A stretch of DNA of 64,000 nt from CALLPQ01 sp038531745 (lineage in GTDB: Bacteria > Pseudomonadota > Alphaproteobacteria > Caulobacterales > Parvularculaceae). Of the stretch, positions 54,367 through 63,376 are shown one piece after another. How positions within the stretch are numbered: the stretch's first letter is position 1; every line of letters begins with the position of its first letter. The stretch spans positions 1 to 64,000 of the forward strand of contig JBCBBJ010000008.1 of NCBI GenBank assembly GCA_038531745.1, in the 5' to 3' direction. The position numbers were made by a program, and so were the translations under genes. Below the pieces are notes generated by a model. It ran no database searches. It was not told the origin of the DNA and worked only from the letters and a program-made list of their open reading frames with translations.

Positions 54367-55437
54367 ATGACCGACCATGACATCAACCGAGCAGGTGAGA
54401 CGGGGACAGGAACGGCTGGACCTGGCGCCAAACCGACCCTCTCTGTCATTCTTGCGCAACCGCGCGGATTTTGCGCTGGCGTCGATCGCGCCATTGATAT
54501 TGTGGAGCGGGCGCTCGCGAAATATGGCGCACCGGTCTATGTGCGCCACGAGATTGTGCACAATAAACATGTGGTGGAAACACTGCGCGCGCGCGGTGCG
54601 ATCTTCGTTGAGGAAATTGACGAGGTGCCGGAAGGCGCGGTCACGATCTTCTCCGCCCACGGTGTGTCCCGCAAGGTTGAGGACGGGGCCCATCTGCGCG
54701 AATTGGATGTGATTGATGCGACCTGCCCACTGGTCACAAAGGTCCACAAAGAAGGCCGACGGTATGCCGGCAAGGGCTTTGATATCGTCCTGATCGGCCA
54801 TCTGGGCCATCCCGAAGTTGAGGGCACGCTGGGTCAGATTCCGGGAACCGTCCACGTGATCAGTGAACCGGAAGATGTGGCTACGCTCAACGTCTCCGAC
54901 CCTGACCAGGTGTCATTCGTGACGCAAACAACCCTATCGGTGAATGATACGAAAGACGTGATTGCGGCGTTGAAAAAGCGTTTCCCCAACATTGTTGGGC
55001 CTGATACGCGCGATATTTGTTACGCCACACAGAACCGCCAAATGGCCGTTATCGAAATGGTCAAGCATGTGAACCTCCTCCTTGTTGTGGGCGCCAACAA
55101 CAGCTCCAATTCCAACCGCCTACGGGAAATCGGTGCCAATCACGGGGTACCGAGCTATCTGATTGAGGACGCATCGATGTTTGATCCGGCGTGGCTGGAC
55201 GGGGTTGATACAATTGGTGTCACGGCGGGGGCCTCTGCGCCGGAATCACTGGTGCAGGAGACGATCACGCGCTTGCGAAACTATGCCGATATTGCCGTGC
55301 GCCACCTCGACGGGGTGGAAGAAAACGTCCACTTCAAACTCCCGCCTGAACTTGCCGATGTGCCGCGCCCGGAGGCGGCGATGAAAGCCTGGTTTCCGGA
55401 ACCCGTAAAAGAGCCGGTGAAGGAACCTGTGCCTTGA
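54367..55437 (+). CDS. ispH: 4-hydroxy-3-methylbut-2-enyl diphosphate reductase
   Basis: The last enzyme of the MEP pathway, making IPP and DMAPP. From ATG 54367 it has 356 residues. The three cluster cysteines are visible in QPRGFCAGVDRAI, VIDATCPLVTKVH and DTRDICYATQNRQ, and the HEIVHNKHVVE and SAHGVS segments match the substrate site. The first 25 and last 15 residues are extra, with a PVKEPVKEPVP tail. It lies 247 bp upstream of hpnH on the same strand and could be coexpressed with hopanoid genes. Confidence 0.95.
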   Translation: MTDHDINRAGETGTGTAGPGAKPTLSVILAQPRGFCAGVDRAIDIVERALAKYGAPVYVRHEIVHNKHVVETLRARGAIFVEEIDEVPEGAVTIFSAHGVSRKVEDGAHLRELDVIDATCPLVTKVHKEGRRYAGKGFDIVLIGHLGHPEVEGTLGQIPGTVHVISEPEDVATLNVSDPDQVSFVTQTTLSVNDTKDVIAALKKRFPNIVGPDTRDICYATQNRQMAVIEMVKHVNLLLVVGANNSSNSNRLREIGANHGVPSYLIEDASMFDPAWLDGVDTIGVTAGASAPESLVQETITRLRNYADIAVRHLDGVEENVHFKLPPELADVPRPEAAMKAWFPEPVKEPVKEPVP

Positions 55438-55684
55438 TGCGCTCCGTGCCTCGATGTGGCTTGGGTGATAGGACCAATTGGGGTCGACGCTCGTACAAAT
55501 CCTGATAACGCGAACGTCAAGCGCAGAGGGAACGGCACACAAAAGCCCCGGTCGGAACAGTCCATAAGAATTCTTGATATCAATGCGAAGAAATGCCCGT
55601 TGTCACAAGCGGCGGGACAAGGCAAAAACCAATCAATGATGCGGCGGGAAAACCCCGTCAACGCTGTGAATAAGGACATCATCT

Positions 55685-56839
55685 ATGACCGTCAGTCTCC
55701 ATCAGCAAATCCGAATCGGCGCCTATCTGGTCAAACAGAAACTTCTGGGCCGCAAACGCTATCCGCTTGTGCTCATGCTGGAGCCACTCTTTCGTTGTAA
55801 TCTCGCCTGCGCAGGCTGCGGCAAGATTGATTTTCCAGCGCCGATCCTGAACCGCCGCTTGTCAGCGAAGGAATGCCTCGAAGCTGTCGATGAATGCGGT
55901 GCGCCATTTGTGGCAATCCCCGGCGGTGAGCCCCTGATCCACAAGGAAATTGGCGAGATCGTTGCGGGTATCGTCAAGCGCAAGAAGTTCGTGTCGCTTT
56001 GCACCAACGCTTTGCTCCTGGAGAAGAAACTCGATCTGTTTGAGCCCTCTCCGTTCTTGCAATTTTCCGTGCATCTTGATGGCCTTGAAAATCATCATGA
56101 CAAAGCGGTTTGCCAGGATGGTGTCTTCAAAAAAGCGATCGAAGCGATCAAAGTTGCCAAAGATCGTGGCTTCACCGTCAATGTGAATTGCACGGTGTTT
56201 GACGGCTATCCGGCCGATGAGCTTGCCGATTATCTTGATTATTGCACCAATGAATTGGGCGTTGGCATTTCCATGTCGCCGGGCTTTGCCTATGAGCGCG
56301 CGCCCGATCAGACAAACTTTCTGAACCGCCGCAAGACCAAAAATTTCTTCCGGGAATTGTTTACAATCGAAAAAGACCGCGGGTCGAAATGGGCCTTGAC
56401 CCATTCTTCGCTTTATCTCGATTTCCTTGCTGGCAATCAGGAGTATGAGTGCACGCCATGGGGTAACCCGACGCGGAATGTGTTTGGCTGGCAAAAACCC
56501 TGCTACCTTTTGGGTGAAGGATATGTCTCCAGCTTTAAGGAGCTGATGGAAGAGACCGATTGGGACAGCTATGGCACTGGCAATTACGAAAAGTGCGGTG
56601 ATTGCATGGCCCATTGTGGGTATGAGCCCACCGCCGCCGATGATGCGATCTCGAATCCGTTCAAGATGTTGAAAGTACCGCGTTTTGGTCTGCGTACGGA
56701 TGGCCCCATGGCCAAAGAGATTGATCTTGAAAAGGCACGCCCCGCGGTGGATGTGCATGAGCAGCTCGTGGAAGAAGAGCTAGACAAGATCGCCGCGGAG
56801 AAAGAGCGCGCCAAGCAGCCCGCCGAGATTTCCGCTTAA
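55685..56839 (+). CDS. hpnH: Adenosyl-hopene transferase HpnH (radical SAM)
   Basis: The 384-residue enzyme adds the 5'-deoxyadenosyl group of SAM to diploptene, the first step to C35 hopanoids. The cluster motif is C38-x3-C42-x2-C45 in EPLFRCNLACAGCGKID, followed by AIPGGEPLIHKEI, the NALLLEKKL segment and the CYLLGEGYVSSFKELMEETDW/CGDCMAHCGYEPTAA C-terminal part typical of HpnH. AAGGA precedes the ATG. Its last 60 bases overlap the convergent hpnG gene. Confidence 0.95.
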   Translation: MTVSLHQQIRIGAYLVKQKLLGRKRYPLVLMLEPLFRCNLACAGCGKIDFPAPILNRRLSAKECLEAVDECGAPFVAIPGGEPLIHKEIGEIVAGIVKRKKFVSLCTNALLLEKKLDLFEPSPFLQFSVHLDGLENHHDKAVCQDGVFKKAIEAIKVAKDRGFTVNVNCTVFDGYPADELADYLDYCTNELGVGISMSPGFAYERAPDQTNFLNRRKTKNFFRELFTIEKDRGSKWALTHSSLYLDFLAGNQEYECTPWGNPTRNVFGWQKPCYLLGEGYVSSFKELMEETDWDSYGTGNYEKCGDCMAHCGYEPTAADDAISNPFKMLKVPRFGLRTDGPMAKEIDLEKARPAVDVHEQLVEEELDKIAAEKERAKQPAEISA

Positions 56840-57475
56840 GGTCGACAGCGCATTACTGGAATCCTGGCCAAGCTGCAGGAGAGCGGGGAATTGTCCCGGG
56901 TCTCTTGCGGCATTCACAAGGGTTGAGAACACCTTCGTGCTGCCATCCTTGTTAACGGCATTGAGGGCAGCGGAGGGCAAGGTGCGATCCGCTGGGTCAG
57001 CGATCGCGCGGATGGCGAGAAAAGCGGCGCCGCCACCTTGCGCCGCGCGCGCTGCTCCATGGCTTTCCATATCAACGCTGGTGGCCCCTGTCTTCGCGAA
57101 GATGTCTTTTTTGTCGTTGGCCTCCAGGATCACCTCATTAGCACCATAGATAATTGATGGCGTAATTGGTTGGCCGCGCCGGTTGGGCAGGGTGCCCATA
57201 AGCGCCGTGTCACAAGAAAACGTCTCTCCCGCCGCGGTTACAACCGATTGACCGATTACAAGATCACCGGGCGCGAGTGCCGGATCAAGCCCCCCCGATA
57301 CACCAACGCTGATGATGGCGGTTGCGCCCTCCTCGCAAAAATGGGCGGCAATTGCCTCCGCCCGGGCGGCATTGGCCCCTGAAACACCGATGCGCAAACG
57401 CGGGTCTGCGCTTGCCTTACGCACAGCCTGCGCTTCGGACTTCAGCCCACAGACAATACCGATAAACTTGTCCAG
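56780..57475 (-). CDS. hpnG: HpnG-type adenosylhopane nucleosidase/phosphorylase, CTG start proposed
   Basis: The product removes adenine from adenosylhopane. The conserved beginning DKFIGIVCGLKSEAQAVRKAS lies upstream of the first standard start (GTG 57424). In frame before it there is no ATG, GTG or TTG back to the TAA at 57521, but AGGAG at 57482-57486 stands 6 nt before a CTG at 57475, so CTG is proposed. This gives 231 residues with SVGVSGGLDPALAPGDLVIG and ATSVDMESHGAARAA, the nucleoside phosphorylase-fold motifs. The end overlaps hpnH by 60 bp tail to tail. Confidence 0.82.
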   Translation of the reverse strand: MDKFIGIVCGLKSEAQAVRKASADPRLRIGVSGANAARAEAIAAHFCEEGATAIISVGVSGGLDPALAPGDLVIGQSVVTAAGETFSCDTALMGTLPNRRGQPITPSIIYGANEVILEANDKKDIFAKTGATSVDMESHGAARAAQGGGAAFLAIRAIADPADRTLPSAALNAVNKDGSTKVFSTLVNAARDPGQFPALLQLGQDSSNALSTLSGNLGGLLGALFLRGDLV

Positions 57476-57632
57476 TTCAGTCTCCTGTACTTGCTGTAAA
57501 AAGGCGTCTGCACGCGACGATTACGCGGTTCCATTTCTCACAAAAGAGGACAGTTTAGGAATAGAAAACCCTTTATCTTAGGCACAAACATATACCGTTC
57601 CAAGGAGCGTACCCCGGCAGCAACACGAAAAA

Positions 57633-57657
57633 AACCTGCCCCCAAAAGGAGCAGGTT
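57633..57657 (-). terminator. Intrinsic terminator after the CHRD protein gene
   Basis: On the minus strand AACCTGC pairs with GCAGGTT around an 11-nt loop and a run of T residues follows. It lies 29 nt after the stop of the gene at 57687-58319. Confidence 0.75.
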
Positions 57658-57686
57658 TCACAATCGCTATAATGCGACAGCGCAAA

Positions 57687-58319
57687 TTAGGCAGCGCGGC
57701 GTTTCCGCCGTACGCCAGCAGCGCCGACCATGGCGGTCACGAATAAAATCGCTGCGCCAGGGACCGGGATCACTGCAGAGCCCGCCGACGCGAGCTGACC
57801 ACGGATCTGGCCACCCGGGAATTCATCCGTGTGAACATTGATGTAGAAAAGGCCAGAATTGAGCGCTGCCACAAAGTCTGCGAAAGACAATGTTGAGCCC
57901 GAAAGCGCCACCGCATCGCTATAGGCGAAATTCGTCACATTCAAATCAAAACCATTGCCCGTGTTCTGGTAATCCGTCGTGTTAAAGGCAAACGGCACAA
58001 CGATGGGCCCGTTGGCGCCAAATGCCGCATTATGCAGATGTACAGGTCCCACCGGGGCGGCCACGAGGTTGTCATTCAACTGAAACGTGTTGATCGCATC
58101 TACACTCAAAGAAAACGAGAGTGTTTCCGCCATCATATCGACTGTCAGCGTCGCGACACCCGTTGGAAAGAGGAAATTCGGGTTGGGCACTTCCTGTGAC
58201 CCATCAAGATTAGACGTGAACGTCAAAACCTCTGCCTGCGCGGCAACAGCGCTCAACATCACCATGGCCCCGGCCACCGGCACCATTGCCCATTTCGTCA
58301 TTTTTTGTAGAAAACTCAT
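57687..58319 (-). CDS. Secreted CHRD-domain protein with PEP-CTERM-like sorting tail
   Basis: ATG 58319 follows AAAGGAG at 10-nt spacing and gives 210 residues; an upstream ATG without a ribosome site is rejected. A Sec signal ends near VAAQA-E. The CHRD domain shows LTFTSNLDGSQEVPNP, GPVHLHNAAFGANGPIVVPF, and FYINVHTDEFPGGQIRGQL. The C-terminus is VIPVPGAAILFVTAMVGAAG then VRRKRRAA: a VPxP-type motif, one helix and a basic end, the layout of PEP-CTERM/VPLPA-CTERM exosortase substrates. No exosortase is in the window. It sits inside the hopanoid block but faces no obvious link to it. Confidence 0.85.
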   Translation of the reverse strand: MSFLQKMTKWAMVPVAGAMVMLSAVAAQAEVLTFTSNLDGSQEVPNPNFLFPTGVATLTVDMMAETLSFSLSVDAINTFQLNDNLVAAPVGPVHLHNAAFGANGPIVVPFAFNTTDYQNTGNGFDLNVTNFAYSDAVALSGSTLSFADFVAALNSGLFYINVHTDEFPGGQIRGQLASAGSAVIPVPGAAILFVTAMVGAAGVRRKRRAA

Positions 58320-58443
58320 AGCCCCACGCTCCTTTAATTTAACCTTCATTAACCATAAAGCCGCTGCTCACGAATGCAAACATTTCCGTGATCACATAAA
58401 AGAGAGTGCTGCGGTGCAACACGCGCTACCGCCAAGCAATCGC

Positions 58444-58899
58444 CTAAAGCCAGCGCCTGACCCGGCCACAATAGTCCGTGTAGGCATCCCCAAATTTTTC
58501 GCGGAGAATTTCTTCTTCCGGTTTGATTTGAAGCACCGTGATTAACCCCACAAAACCGATCAGTACACCAATGTTCCACCCACTGCCTAACCTTAAGACC
58601 CACCCCGACAGAAGCAACAACATACCCGCATACATGGGATTGCGGCTAAACCGGTAGAGCCCGGTGGTCACGAGCTTTTGGGTTTTCCCCGGTTGGATTG
58701 GATTGACTGTTGTCCCTGCCCTGATGAACGCCCCAATGGCGATAACCTCGATGAGGAGACCAACGGCAATCAGGATTGCACCCACATGGTCACTGAGCGG
58801 AAAGTCGATCCGTAAGCCCGGCACCTGCCGATTAATCACCCACATGAGCGATGCGGTCGCGATCAATTGGACCGGCGGCGGAATAATCAACACTCTCAT
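58444..58899 (-). CDS. Isoprenylcysteine carboxyl methyltransferase-family membrane protein
   Basis: The 151-residue protein starts at ATG 58899, overlapping the hpnE stop by 4 bp (ATGA), so it is translated with hpnE. Four hydrophobic helices precede the conserved SAM-binding segment LVTTGLYRFSRNPMYAGMLLLLSGW and the end KPEEEILREKFGDAYTDYCGRVRRWL. The family methylates small molecules, lipids or prenylated acceptors in the membrane. Its tight coupling to hpnE suggests a lipid substrate, possibly in the hopanoid pathway, but no such activity is known to me. Confidence 0.85.
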   Translation of the reverse strand: MRVLIIPPPVQLIATASLMWVINRQVPGLRIDFPLSDHVGAILIAVGLLIEVIAIGAFIRAGTTVNPIQPGKTQKLVTTGLYRFSRNPMYAGMLLLLSGWVLRLGSGWNIGVLIGFVGLITVLQIKPEEEILREKFGDAYTDYCGRVRRWL

Positions 58900-60200
58900 A
58901 TATGCCCCGCAAGGTGTGCGGCCTTGTTCCCTGACAAAATTGCGCCTTCGATGGTGGCGGGAAGGCCAGTTTGTGTGTGATCCCCGGCCAGCCAAAGATT
59001 GGGAAAGCGCGTGCGGGCTGGTAACCGTTTGTTGGCGCCTGCCGGGGACTGGTCAAAGGTTGCCCGTTTTTCGCGGATGACCCTGACCTTTTCATAGGCC
59101 ATATCACCAAGCTGGAGCGCCTGGCATGTTTCCGCCCACAGACGATCGGCAACTTCATGATTGGGCACCTCATCCATGCCAATGGCGTGGGCCGCGGAAA
59201 CCGTTAAGCTGATAATATCGCCATGGATTACCGCCCATTGCGCATCGCTCGACAGCATGCCGAGGAAAAAACCCTTGCCAAGCGCGCGTCGATCCACTGG
59301 CGCGGGCGCTTTGAAATGCACATTCAAAATAGAGGCATCATCATGGGGCGGATCAACATCCGGCATCACCTGGCGCAGACGCGACGGGGGCAAGGCAAGG
59401 ATCACTTGATCGTTTTCGCCTACGGGCACCTCTTCGGATGAAAATTGGAGCCCGGTGACCTTGCCCGCCGCCTCATGAAGACCGCGCAAGCGCGCACCAA
59501 ATGTCATATCAACCCCTTCGCGTCGCAGGGTTTCAAGGGCGGGATCCACAAAAGCCGTACCCAGACCATCGCGGGCTGTCATGGGGATTGCTGCCTGTCC
59601 CCCGAGAGCAAATGTGCGGCTTAATACTGCCCACAAAAGATCGGCCTGGCCAATTTTGGGCGTGGTGTTCAAGACGGCCAGGGTCAAAGGCTCCCACATG
59701 CGTTTGAACATCAGATCACGCTGTGTATCTTGCCCCTTATCCTGGCCAGACAACACAATGTCGGCCACAGTTTCATCCGGGCCCGCAAAGGCAAGCTTTA
59801 TTCCGCCGAGATAATCACCAACCCTCGTCCCCGGAATTCGGGTTTTTCGATCGAATACCCAGAAGGGAATCGGACCTTCGGTAAACCGCAAAGTCCACCG
59901 TTCATCCGTGGCAAGATCAACAAACGGATAGAGTGCATAGGGCGGATGCGTTAGCTGATCGCGCGCGCCCACCCGCGTCAAATAGGCAAGTGCATCGCGG
60001 TTTGCCGTCATGATGAAATGATTGCCATTATCAATCCGCCGATCAAGATATCGGTCATGGAAAGAGCGGCACCGGCCCCCGGCGTGACCGGCCCCTTCAA
60101 ACAGGCGGACGCGTTTACCCTGCGCCGATGCGGCAAGCGCGGCAGCAAGACCGGCCAACCCCGCGCCGACAATAAAAATGGTGGGGGTGTTGTCAGCCAC
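58896..60200 (-). CDS. hpnE: Hydroxysqualene dehydroxylase HpnE
   Basis: GTG 60200 is preceded by GGGAGGGACCC and gives 434 residues. The FAD motif IFIVGAGLAGLAAALAASAQG and GGRCRSFHDRYLDRRIDNGNHFIM mark an amine-oxidase-like flavoprotein, and the C-terminal FPNLWLAGDHTQTGLPATIEGAILSG is characteristic of HpnE. It reduces hydroxysqualene to squalene. It overlaps hpnD by 8 bp and the methyltransferase gene by 4 bp. Confidence 0.93.
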   Translation of the reverse strand: MADNTPTIFIVGAGLAGLAAALAASAQGKRVRLFEGAGHAGGRCRSFHDRYLDRRIDNGNHFIMTANRDALAYLTRVGARDQLTHPPYALYPFVDLATDERWTLRFTEGPIPFWVFDRKTRIPGTRVGDYLGGIKLAFAGPDETVADIVLSGQDKGQDTQRDLMFKRMWEPLTLAVLNTTPKIGQADLLWAVLSRTFALGGQAAIPMTARDGLGTAFVDPALETLRREGVDMTFGARLRGLHEAAGKVTGLQFSSEEVPVGENDQVILALPPSRLRQVMPDVDPPHDDASILNVHFKAPAPVDRRALGKGFFLGMLSSDAQWAVIHGDIISLTVSAAHAIGMDEVPNHEVADRLWAETCQALQLGDMAYEKVRVIREKRATFDQSPAGANKRLPARTRFPNLWLAGDHTQTGLPATIEGAILSGNKAAHLAGHI

Positions 60201-61116
60201 GGGTCCCTCCCGCTGGTAACCCCACACCGGGAAAAGCGGGTGCAGCTTTCAAGGGTGGGAATAATCCGTACCGGGCCGACAGCATCAGCTTTTCTGTTTT
60301 TGACAGGCTTAGCGGGGCGCCAATCTTGTCCCAGCCCCGCGCCTCCAGACGTTGAAAATACCGCTCATAAACACCCATCATCAACAATGCCGGGCGCACA
60401 ACGCGCCAATCAAGGCTTTCGAGGGCTGTGCGTACACTGATAAAACGCGCGCGTACCGTCTCGCCGAGGTCCCGCGCCACAAGGCCAAGCCCCGGGGCCC
60501 CAATAATCGTCGCCGGATCCGTGGGCACATCATAACGCTCAAGCAGATCGCGCGGCAGATAAAGGCGCCCGATCCGCGCATCCTCCGCAACATCGCGCAA
60601 TATATTGGTGATTTGCAGGGCATCACCCAGCGATAGCGAAAAGGTGCGCGCCGCCTCATTTTGCGGTGCCCCGAATATTGGCATGGATAATTGCCCCACG
60701 GCACCGGCCGCGCGGCGCGTATACTCCAAAAGGGTTTCCATCGACGGTGCGATGATGGGTCCGTGCGCGTCCATCTCCATGCCTTCGATGACAAGGACAA
60801 ACTCCTCCTTATCAAGATTAAAATTTGCAATCGGTTCCAGTAACGCTTGCCCCGTCAGGGTTTGCGGATCGCCAGTATACACCCTGTCAATTTCCGCCCG
60901 CCATTCGTCAAGCGCGCGCTGTCGATCTTCTGTGGTGCGTCCGTCATCATCGGCGATATCATCAACCTCCCGGCAGAACGCATAAACAGCATACATGCCG
61001 TCGCGCCGCGCGGGGGGCAAGATGCGCATGCCAAACGCAAAGCTAGTGCCGGACGCGCGCACCACCGCCCTTGCGTGCTGTCTTGCCCTATCCGTTTCTG
61101 ATGACAGCGCGGTCAT
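60193..61116 (-). CDS. hpnD: Presqualene diphosphate synthase HpnD
   Basis: The 307-residue enzyme joins two farnesyl diphosphates to presqualene diphosphate. The two aspartate-rich sites are visible: FCREVDDIADDD (about 49-60) and LGDALQITNILRDVAEDARIGRLYLP. It overlaps hpnC by 4 bp (ATGA) and hpnE by 8 bp. The C-terminal GLPAGGTRG is short and variable. Confidence 0.94.
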   Translation of the reverse strand: MTALSSETDRARQHARAVVRASGTSFAFGMRILPPARRDGMYAVYAFCREVDDIADDDGRTTEDRQRALDEWRAEIDRVYTGDPQTLTGQALLEPIANFNLDKEEFVLVIEGMEMDAHGPIIAPSMETLLEYTRRAAGAVGQLSMPIFGAPQNEAARTFSLSLGDALQITNILRDVAEDARIGRLYLPRDLLERYDVPTDPATIIGAPGLGLVARDLGETVRARFISVRTALESLDWRVVRPALLMMGVYERYFQRLEARGWDKIGAPLSLSKTEKLMLSARYGLFPPLKAAPAFPGVGLPAGGTRG

Positions 61117-62021
61117 GGCGTATGGCCTATCGCTGAGGGCGGACGTTTAAGGCTACCAGCAGCCAAGAAGCCGGCAATCGCCCCGCCCACGCCCGCTACG
61201 GTAAAGTCAACCTTTGTAAGCGCCACGCGGCTGGCAAGCGGGTCAGCCTTGCGCAACCGCGCGATCAAGCGTTCGGCAAGTCGAACGATCACAGCGGATT
61301 CCATAGCAAGGTGGCGCGACTTTAGCGCCTTTGGCAAGCGGCGCACATCATCCATCAGGGTGTCACAGCCATCGAGCATGCGCATCTTTACCGCCGTCAA
61401 GGCTGGGCTCATGGCGGGTGCACGCACGGCATCAATATCAGCGCGCGCGTCAGCCATCCAGTCAGAGGGAATATAACACCGATCCAGCGTCTGCAGATCA
61501 TCGCCGCAATCTTGCAAATGATTGAGGATTTGCAAAACCGTGCACAACGCATCCGCATACTGATAATCGGCTGGGTCTTCCCCATGCAGATCAAGCAGAA
61601 ACCGGCCCACAGGGTTTGCCGAATTCTCACAATAGCCGATCAATTCCGCCCACGACCCATAGCGGTTTTTCTGCGCGTCTTGAATGAAGGCTATAGTCAG
61701 GTCCGTACCGTGACGAAACGGGATGGACTTTTCTACCATGGTTTCGCGCAAGCGGACCGCCTTTTCATAGCCCGGCAGCGGGCCTAGCGAGCCGTCAAGG
61801 ACCCCGGCAAACCGGGTCAAGCGCTCAATGCGCTCGGCCGCGGGCAAGGCCGGATTATCGGCAACATCATCAATCGCCCGCGCAAAATCATAATAGCGCG
61901 CCACATGGGGCCTTAGGGCCTTGGGCAACAAAAAAGAGCCCACGGGAAAATTTTCATCCCCGGCGCCTTTGCCCGACGGCGTCTCCGCCGACAGGGTTGT
62001 TGCTGACTGGTTTGCGCTCAC
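61113..62021 (-). CDS. hpnC: Hydroxysqualene synthase HpnC
   Basis: The 302-residue squalene/phytoene synthase-like protein starts with GTG 62021 and a GGGTAAC site. Its acidic sites are YYDFARAIDDVADNPAL and the weaker second site YADALCTVLQILNHLQDCGDDLQTLDRCYIP, which is typical of HpnC, the enzyme acting on presqualene diphosphate to give hydroxysqualene. It heads the hpnC-hpnD-hpnE-ICMT operon and diverges from hpnB. Confidence 0.93.
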   Translation of the reverse strand: MSANQSATTLSAETPSGKGAGDENFPVGSFLLPKALRPHVARYYDFARAIDDVADNPALPAAERIERLTRFAGVLDGSLGPLPGYEKAVRLRETMVEKSIPFRHGTDLTIAFIQDAQKNRYGSWAELIGYCENSANPVGRFLLDLHGEDPADYQYADALCTVLQILNHLQDCGDDLQTLDRCYIPSDWMADARADIDAVRAPAMSPALTAVKMRMLDGCDTLMDDVRRLPKALKSRHLAMESAVIVRLAERLIARLRKADPLASRVALTKVDFTVAGVGGAIAGFLAAGSLKRPPSAIGHTP

Positions 62022-62149
62022 GCTTGTTACCCTTTGCTATTCGCGCGCTCGTGTAGCGCGTTCGCTATGGAAACCCAAGAGACTATGCCCTAGGCCCGGG
62101 GTCTGATCCAACCATGATCTGATGGACAGATATAAAAAAGGACGATGCC

Positions 62150-63376
62150 ATGGTCACCCTCCTCTGCGCCTTGACGGCCCTGATCTGGACCTATCTATTT
62201 ACCGTCCATGGGCGCCCCTTGATCGGATGGAAGACGGCCCGGCGCGGGCATCCCTTCTGGCGCCAGGGCCCGGCTTTATCCGCTGGTGAGATGACCGGCC
62301 CGTGGCCCAGCGTTGCGATCATTGTGCCCGCCCGCGATGAGGTGGCAACCATCTGGCCGGTGGTGCGTGCGCACCTTGCAACGCACTATCCGGGGCCGTG
62401 GCATCTGACCGTTGTGGATGATCATTCCAGTGATGGCACGGCCGATCTTGCACGCGCAGCCGCCGGTGATAATCCGAATTTTTCACTGACCTCCCCGCCT
62501 GCGCTGCCCACCGGCTGGTCCGGCAAGCTCTGGGCCCTCAACCATGCCATTGAGCAGGCGACAGCCATGGCCACGCCGCCGGATTATATCCTGCTGACCG
62601 ATGCGGATATCTTGCATCAGCCCGAAACCTTGCAACGCCTTGTGACCTATGCGGTGACGCAGGCTACGGCCATGACCTCGCTCATGGCGCGGCTTGACGC
62701 ACGCGGCTTTTGGGGGGGGTTGTTGATGCCTGCTTTTGTCTATTTTTTTATGAAGCTTTATCCGTTCGCCCGGGTGAATGCGCCGGGTGACCGGCTTGCC
62801 GGGGCCGCAGGCGGCTGTGTTTTGGTGCGTACGGCGCGGCTAAAGGCAGTGGGCGGCGTCGCCGCAATTCGCAATGCGCTGATAGATGATTGCGCTTTGG
62901 CCGAACGGCTAAAAAACCATGTTCCGCGCGCACCGATTTTCCTCGCCCTTGCCCGCGATGAAATCACAAGCCTGCGAGACAATCACAGCCTCGCCTCAAT
63001 TTGGCAGATGGTGAGCCGCACAGCCTATACCCAGTTGCAGCATAATCCGACCTTGCTGCTCTTAACGCTGATCGGCATGGCGCTTGTCTATCTCTTGCCC
63101 GCAATGGTGATAATCACCGCCATAGCGGGTTGGCCGGTCCCCGCCCCTGTGATCCTCTTTGCTCTGATCAGTTTTGCGCTAATGAGTATCAGTTTCTTGC
63201 CGGTGCTACAGCTTTATAAAAAGCCATGGGCTCTGACATTAACCCTGCCGTTGGCTGCGGTTTTTTATACACTCATGACCCTTCACTCAGCGATCCAACA
63301 CTGGCGCGGCCGGGGCGGCGCCTGGAAGGGGCGCACTTATAGCCTTACGCGGGACGAGCGATCATCCGTGCCCTGA
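62150..63376 (+). CDS. hpnB: Hopanoid-associated glycosyltransferase HpnB
   Basis: The 408-residue membrane protein has an N-terminal anchor, a GT2 domain (VAIIVPARDEVATIW, LTVVDDHSSDGTADLA, GWSGKLWALNHAIEQA, ILLTDADILHQPETL) and three C-terminal helices. The GAAGGCVLVRTARLKAVGG and NALIDDCALAERLK motifs match the HpnB family, found in hopanoid clusters. Its substrate is unproven. AAGGA precedes the ATG. It is divergent from hpnC and its last 15 bases overlap the convergent desaturase gene. Confidence 0.9.
   Translation: MVTLLCALTALIWTYLFTVHGRPLIGWKTARRGHPFWRQGPALSAGEMTGPWPSVAIIVPARDEVATIWPVVRAHLATHYPGPWHLTVVDDHSSDGTADLARAAAGDNPNFSLTSPPALPTGWSGKLWALNHAIEQATAMATPPDYILLTDADILHQPETLQRLVTYAVTQATAMTSLMARLDARGFWGGLLMPAFVYFFMKLYPFARVNAPGDRLAGAAGGCVLVRTARLKAVGGVAAIRNALIDDCALAERLKNHVPRAPIFLALARDEITSLRDNHSLASIWQMVSRTAYTQLQHNPTLLLLTLIGMALVYLLPAMVIITAIAGWPVPAPVILFALISFALMSISFLPVLQLYKKPWALTLTLPLAAVFYTLMTLHSAIQHWRGRGGAWKGRTYSLTRDERSSVP

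Noticed and set aside
58339..58352. Two TTAA half-sites before the CHRD gene resembling a CtrA box
   Set aside because: The spacing is six bases, not the seven of the CtrA consensus, and the context is simply AT-rich.
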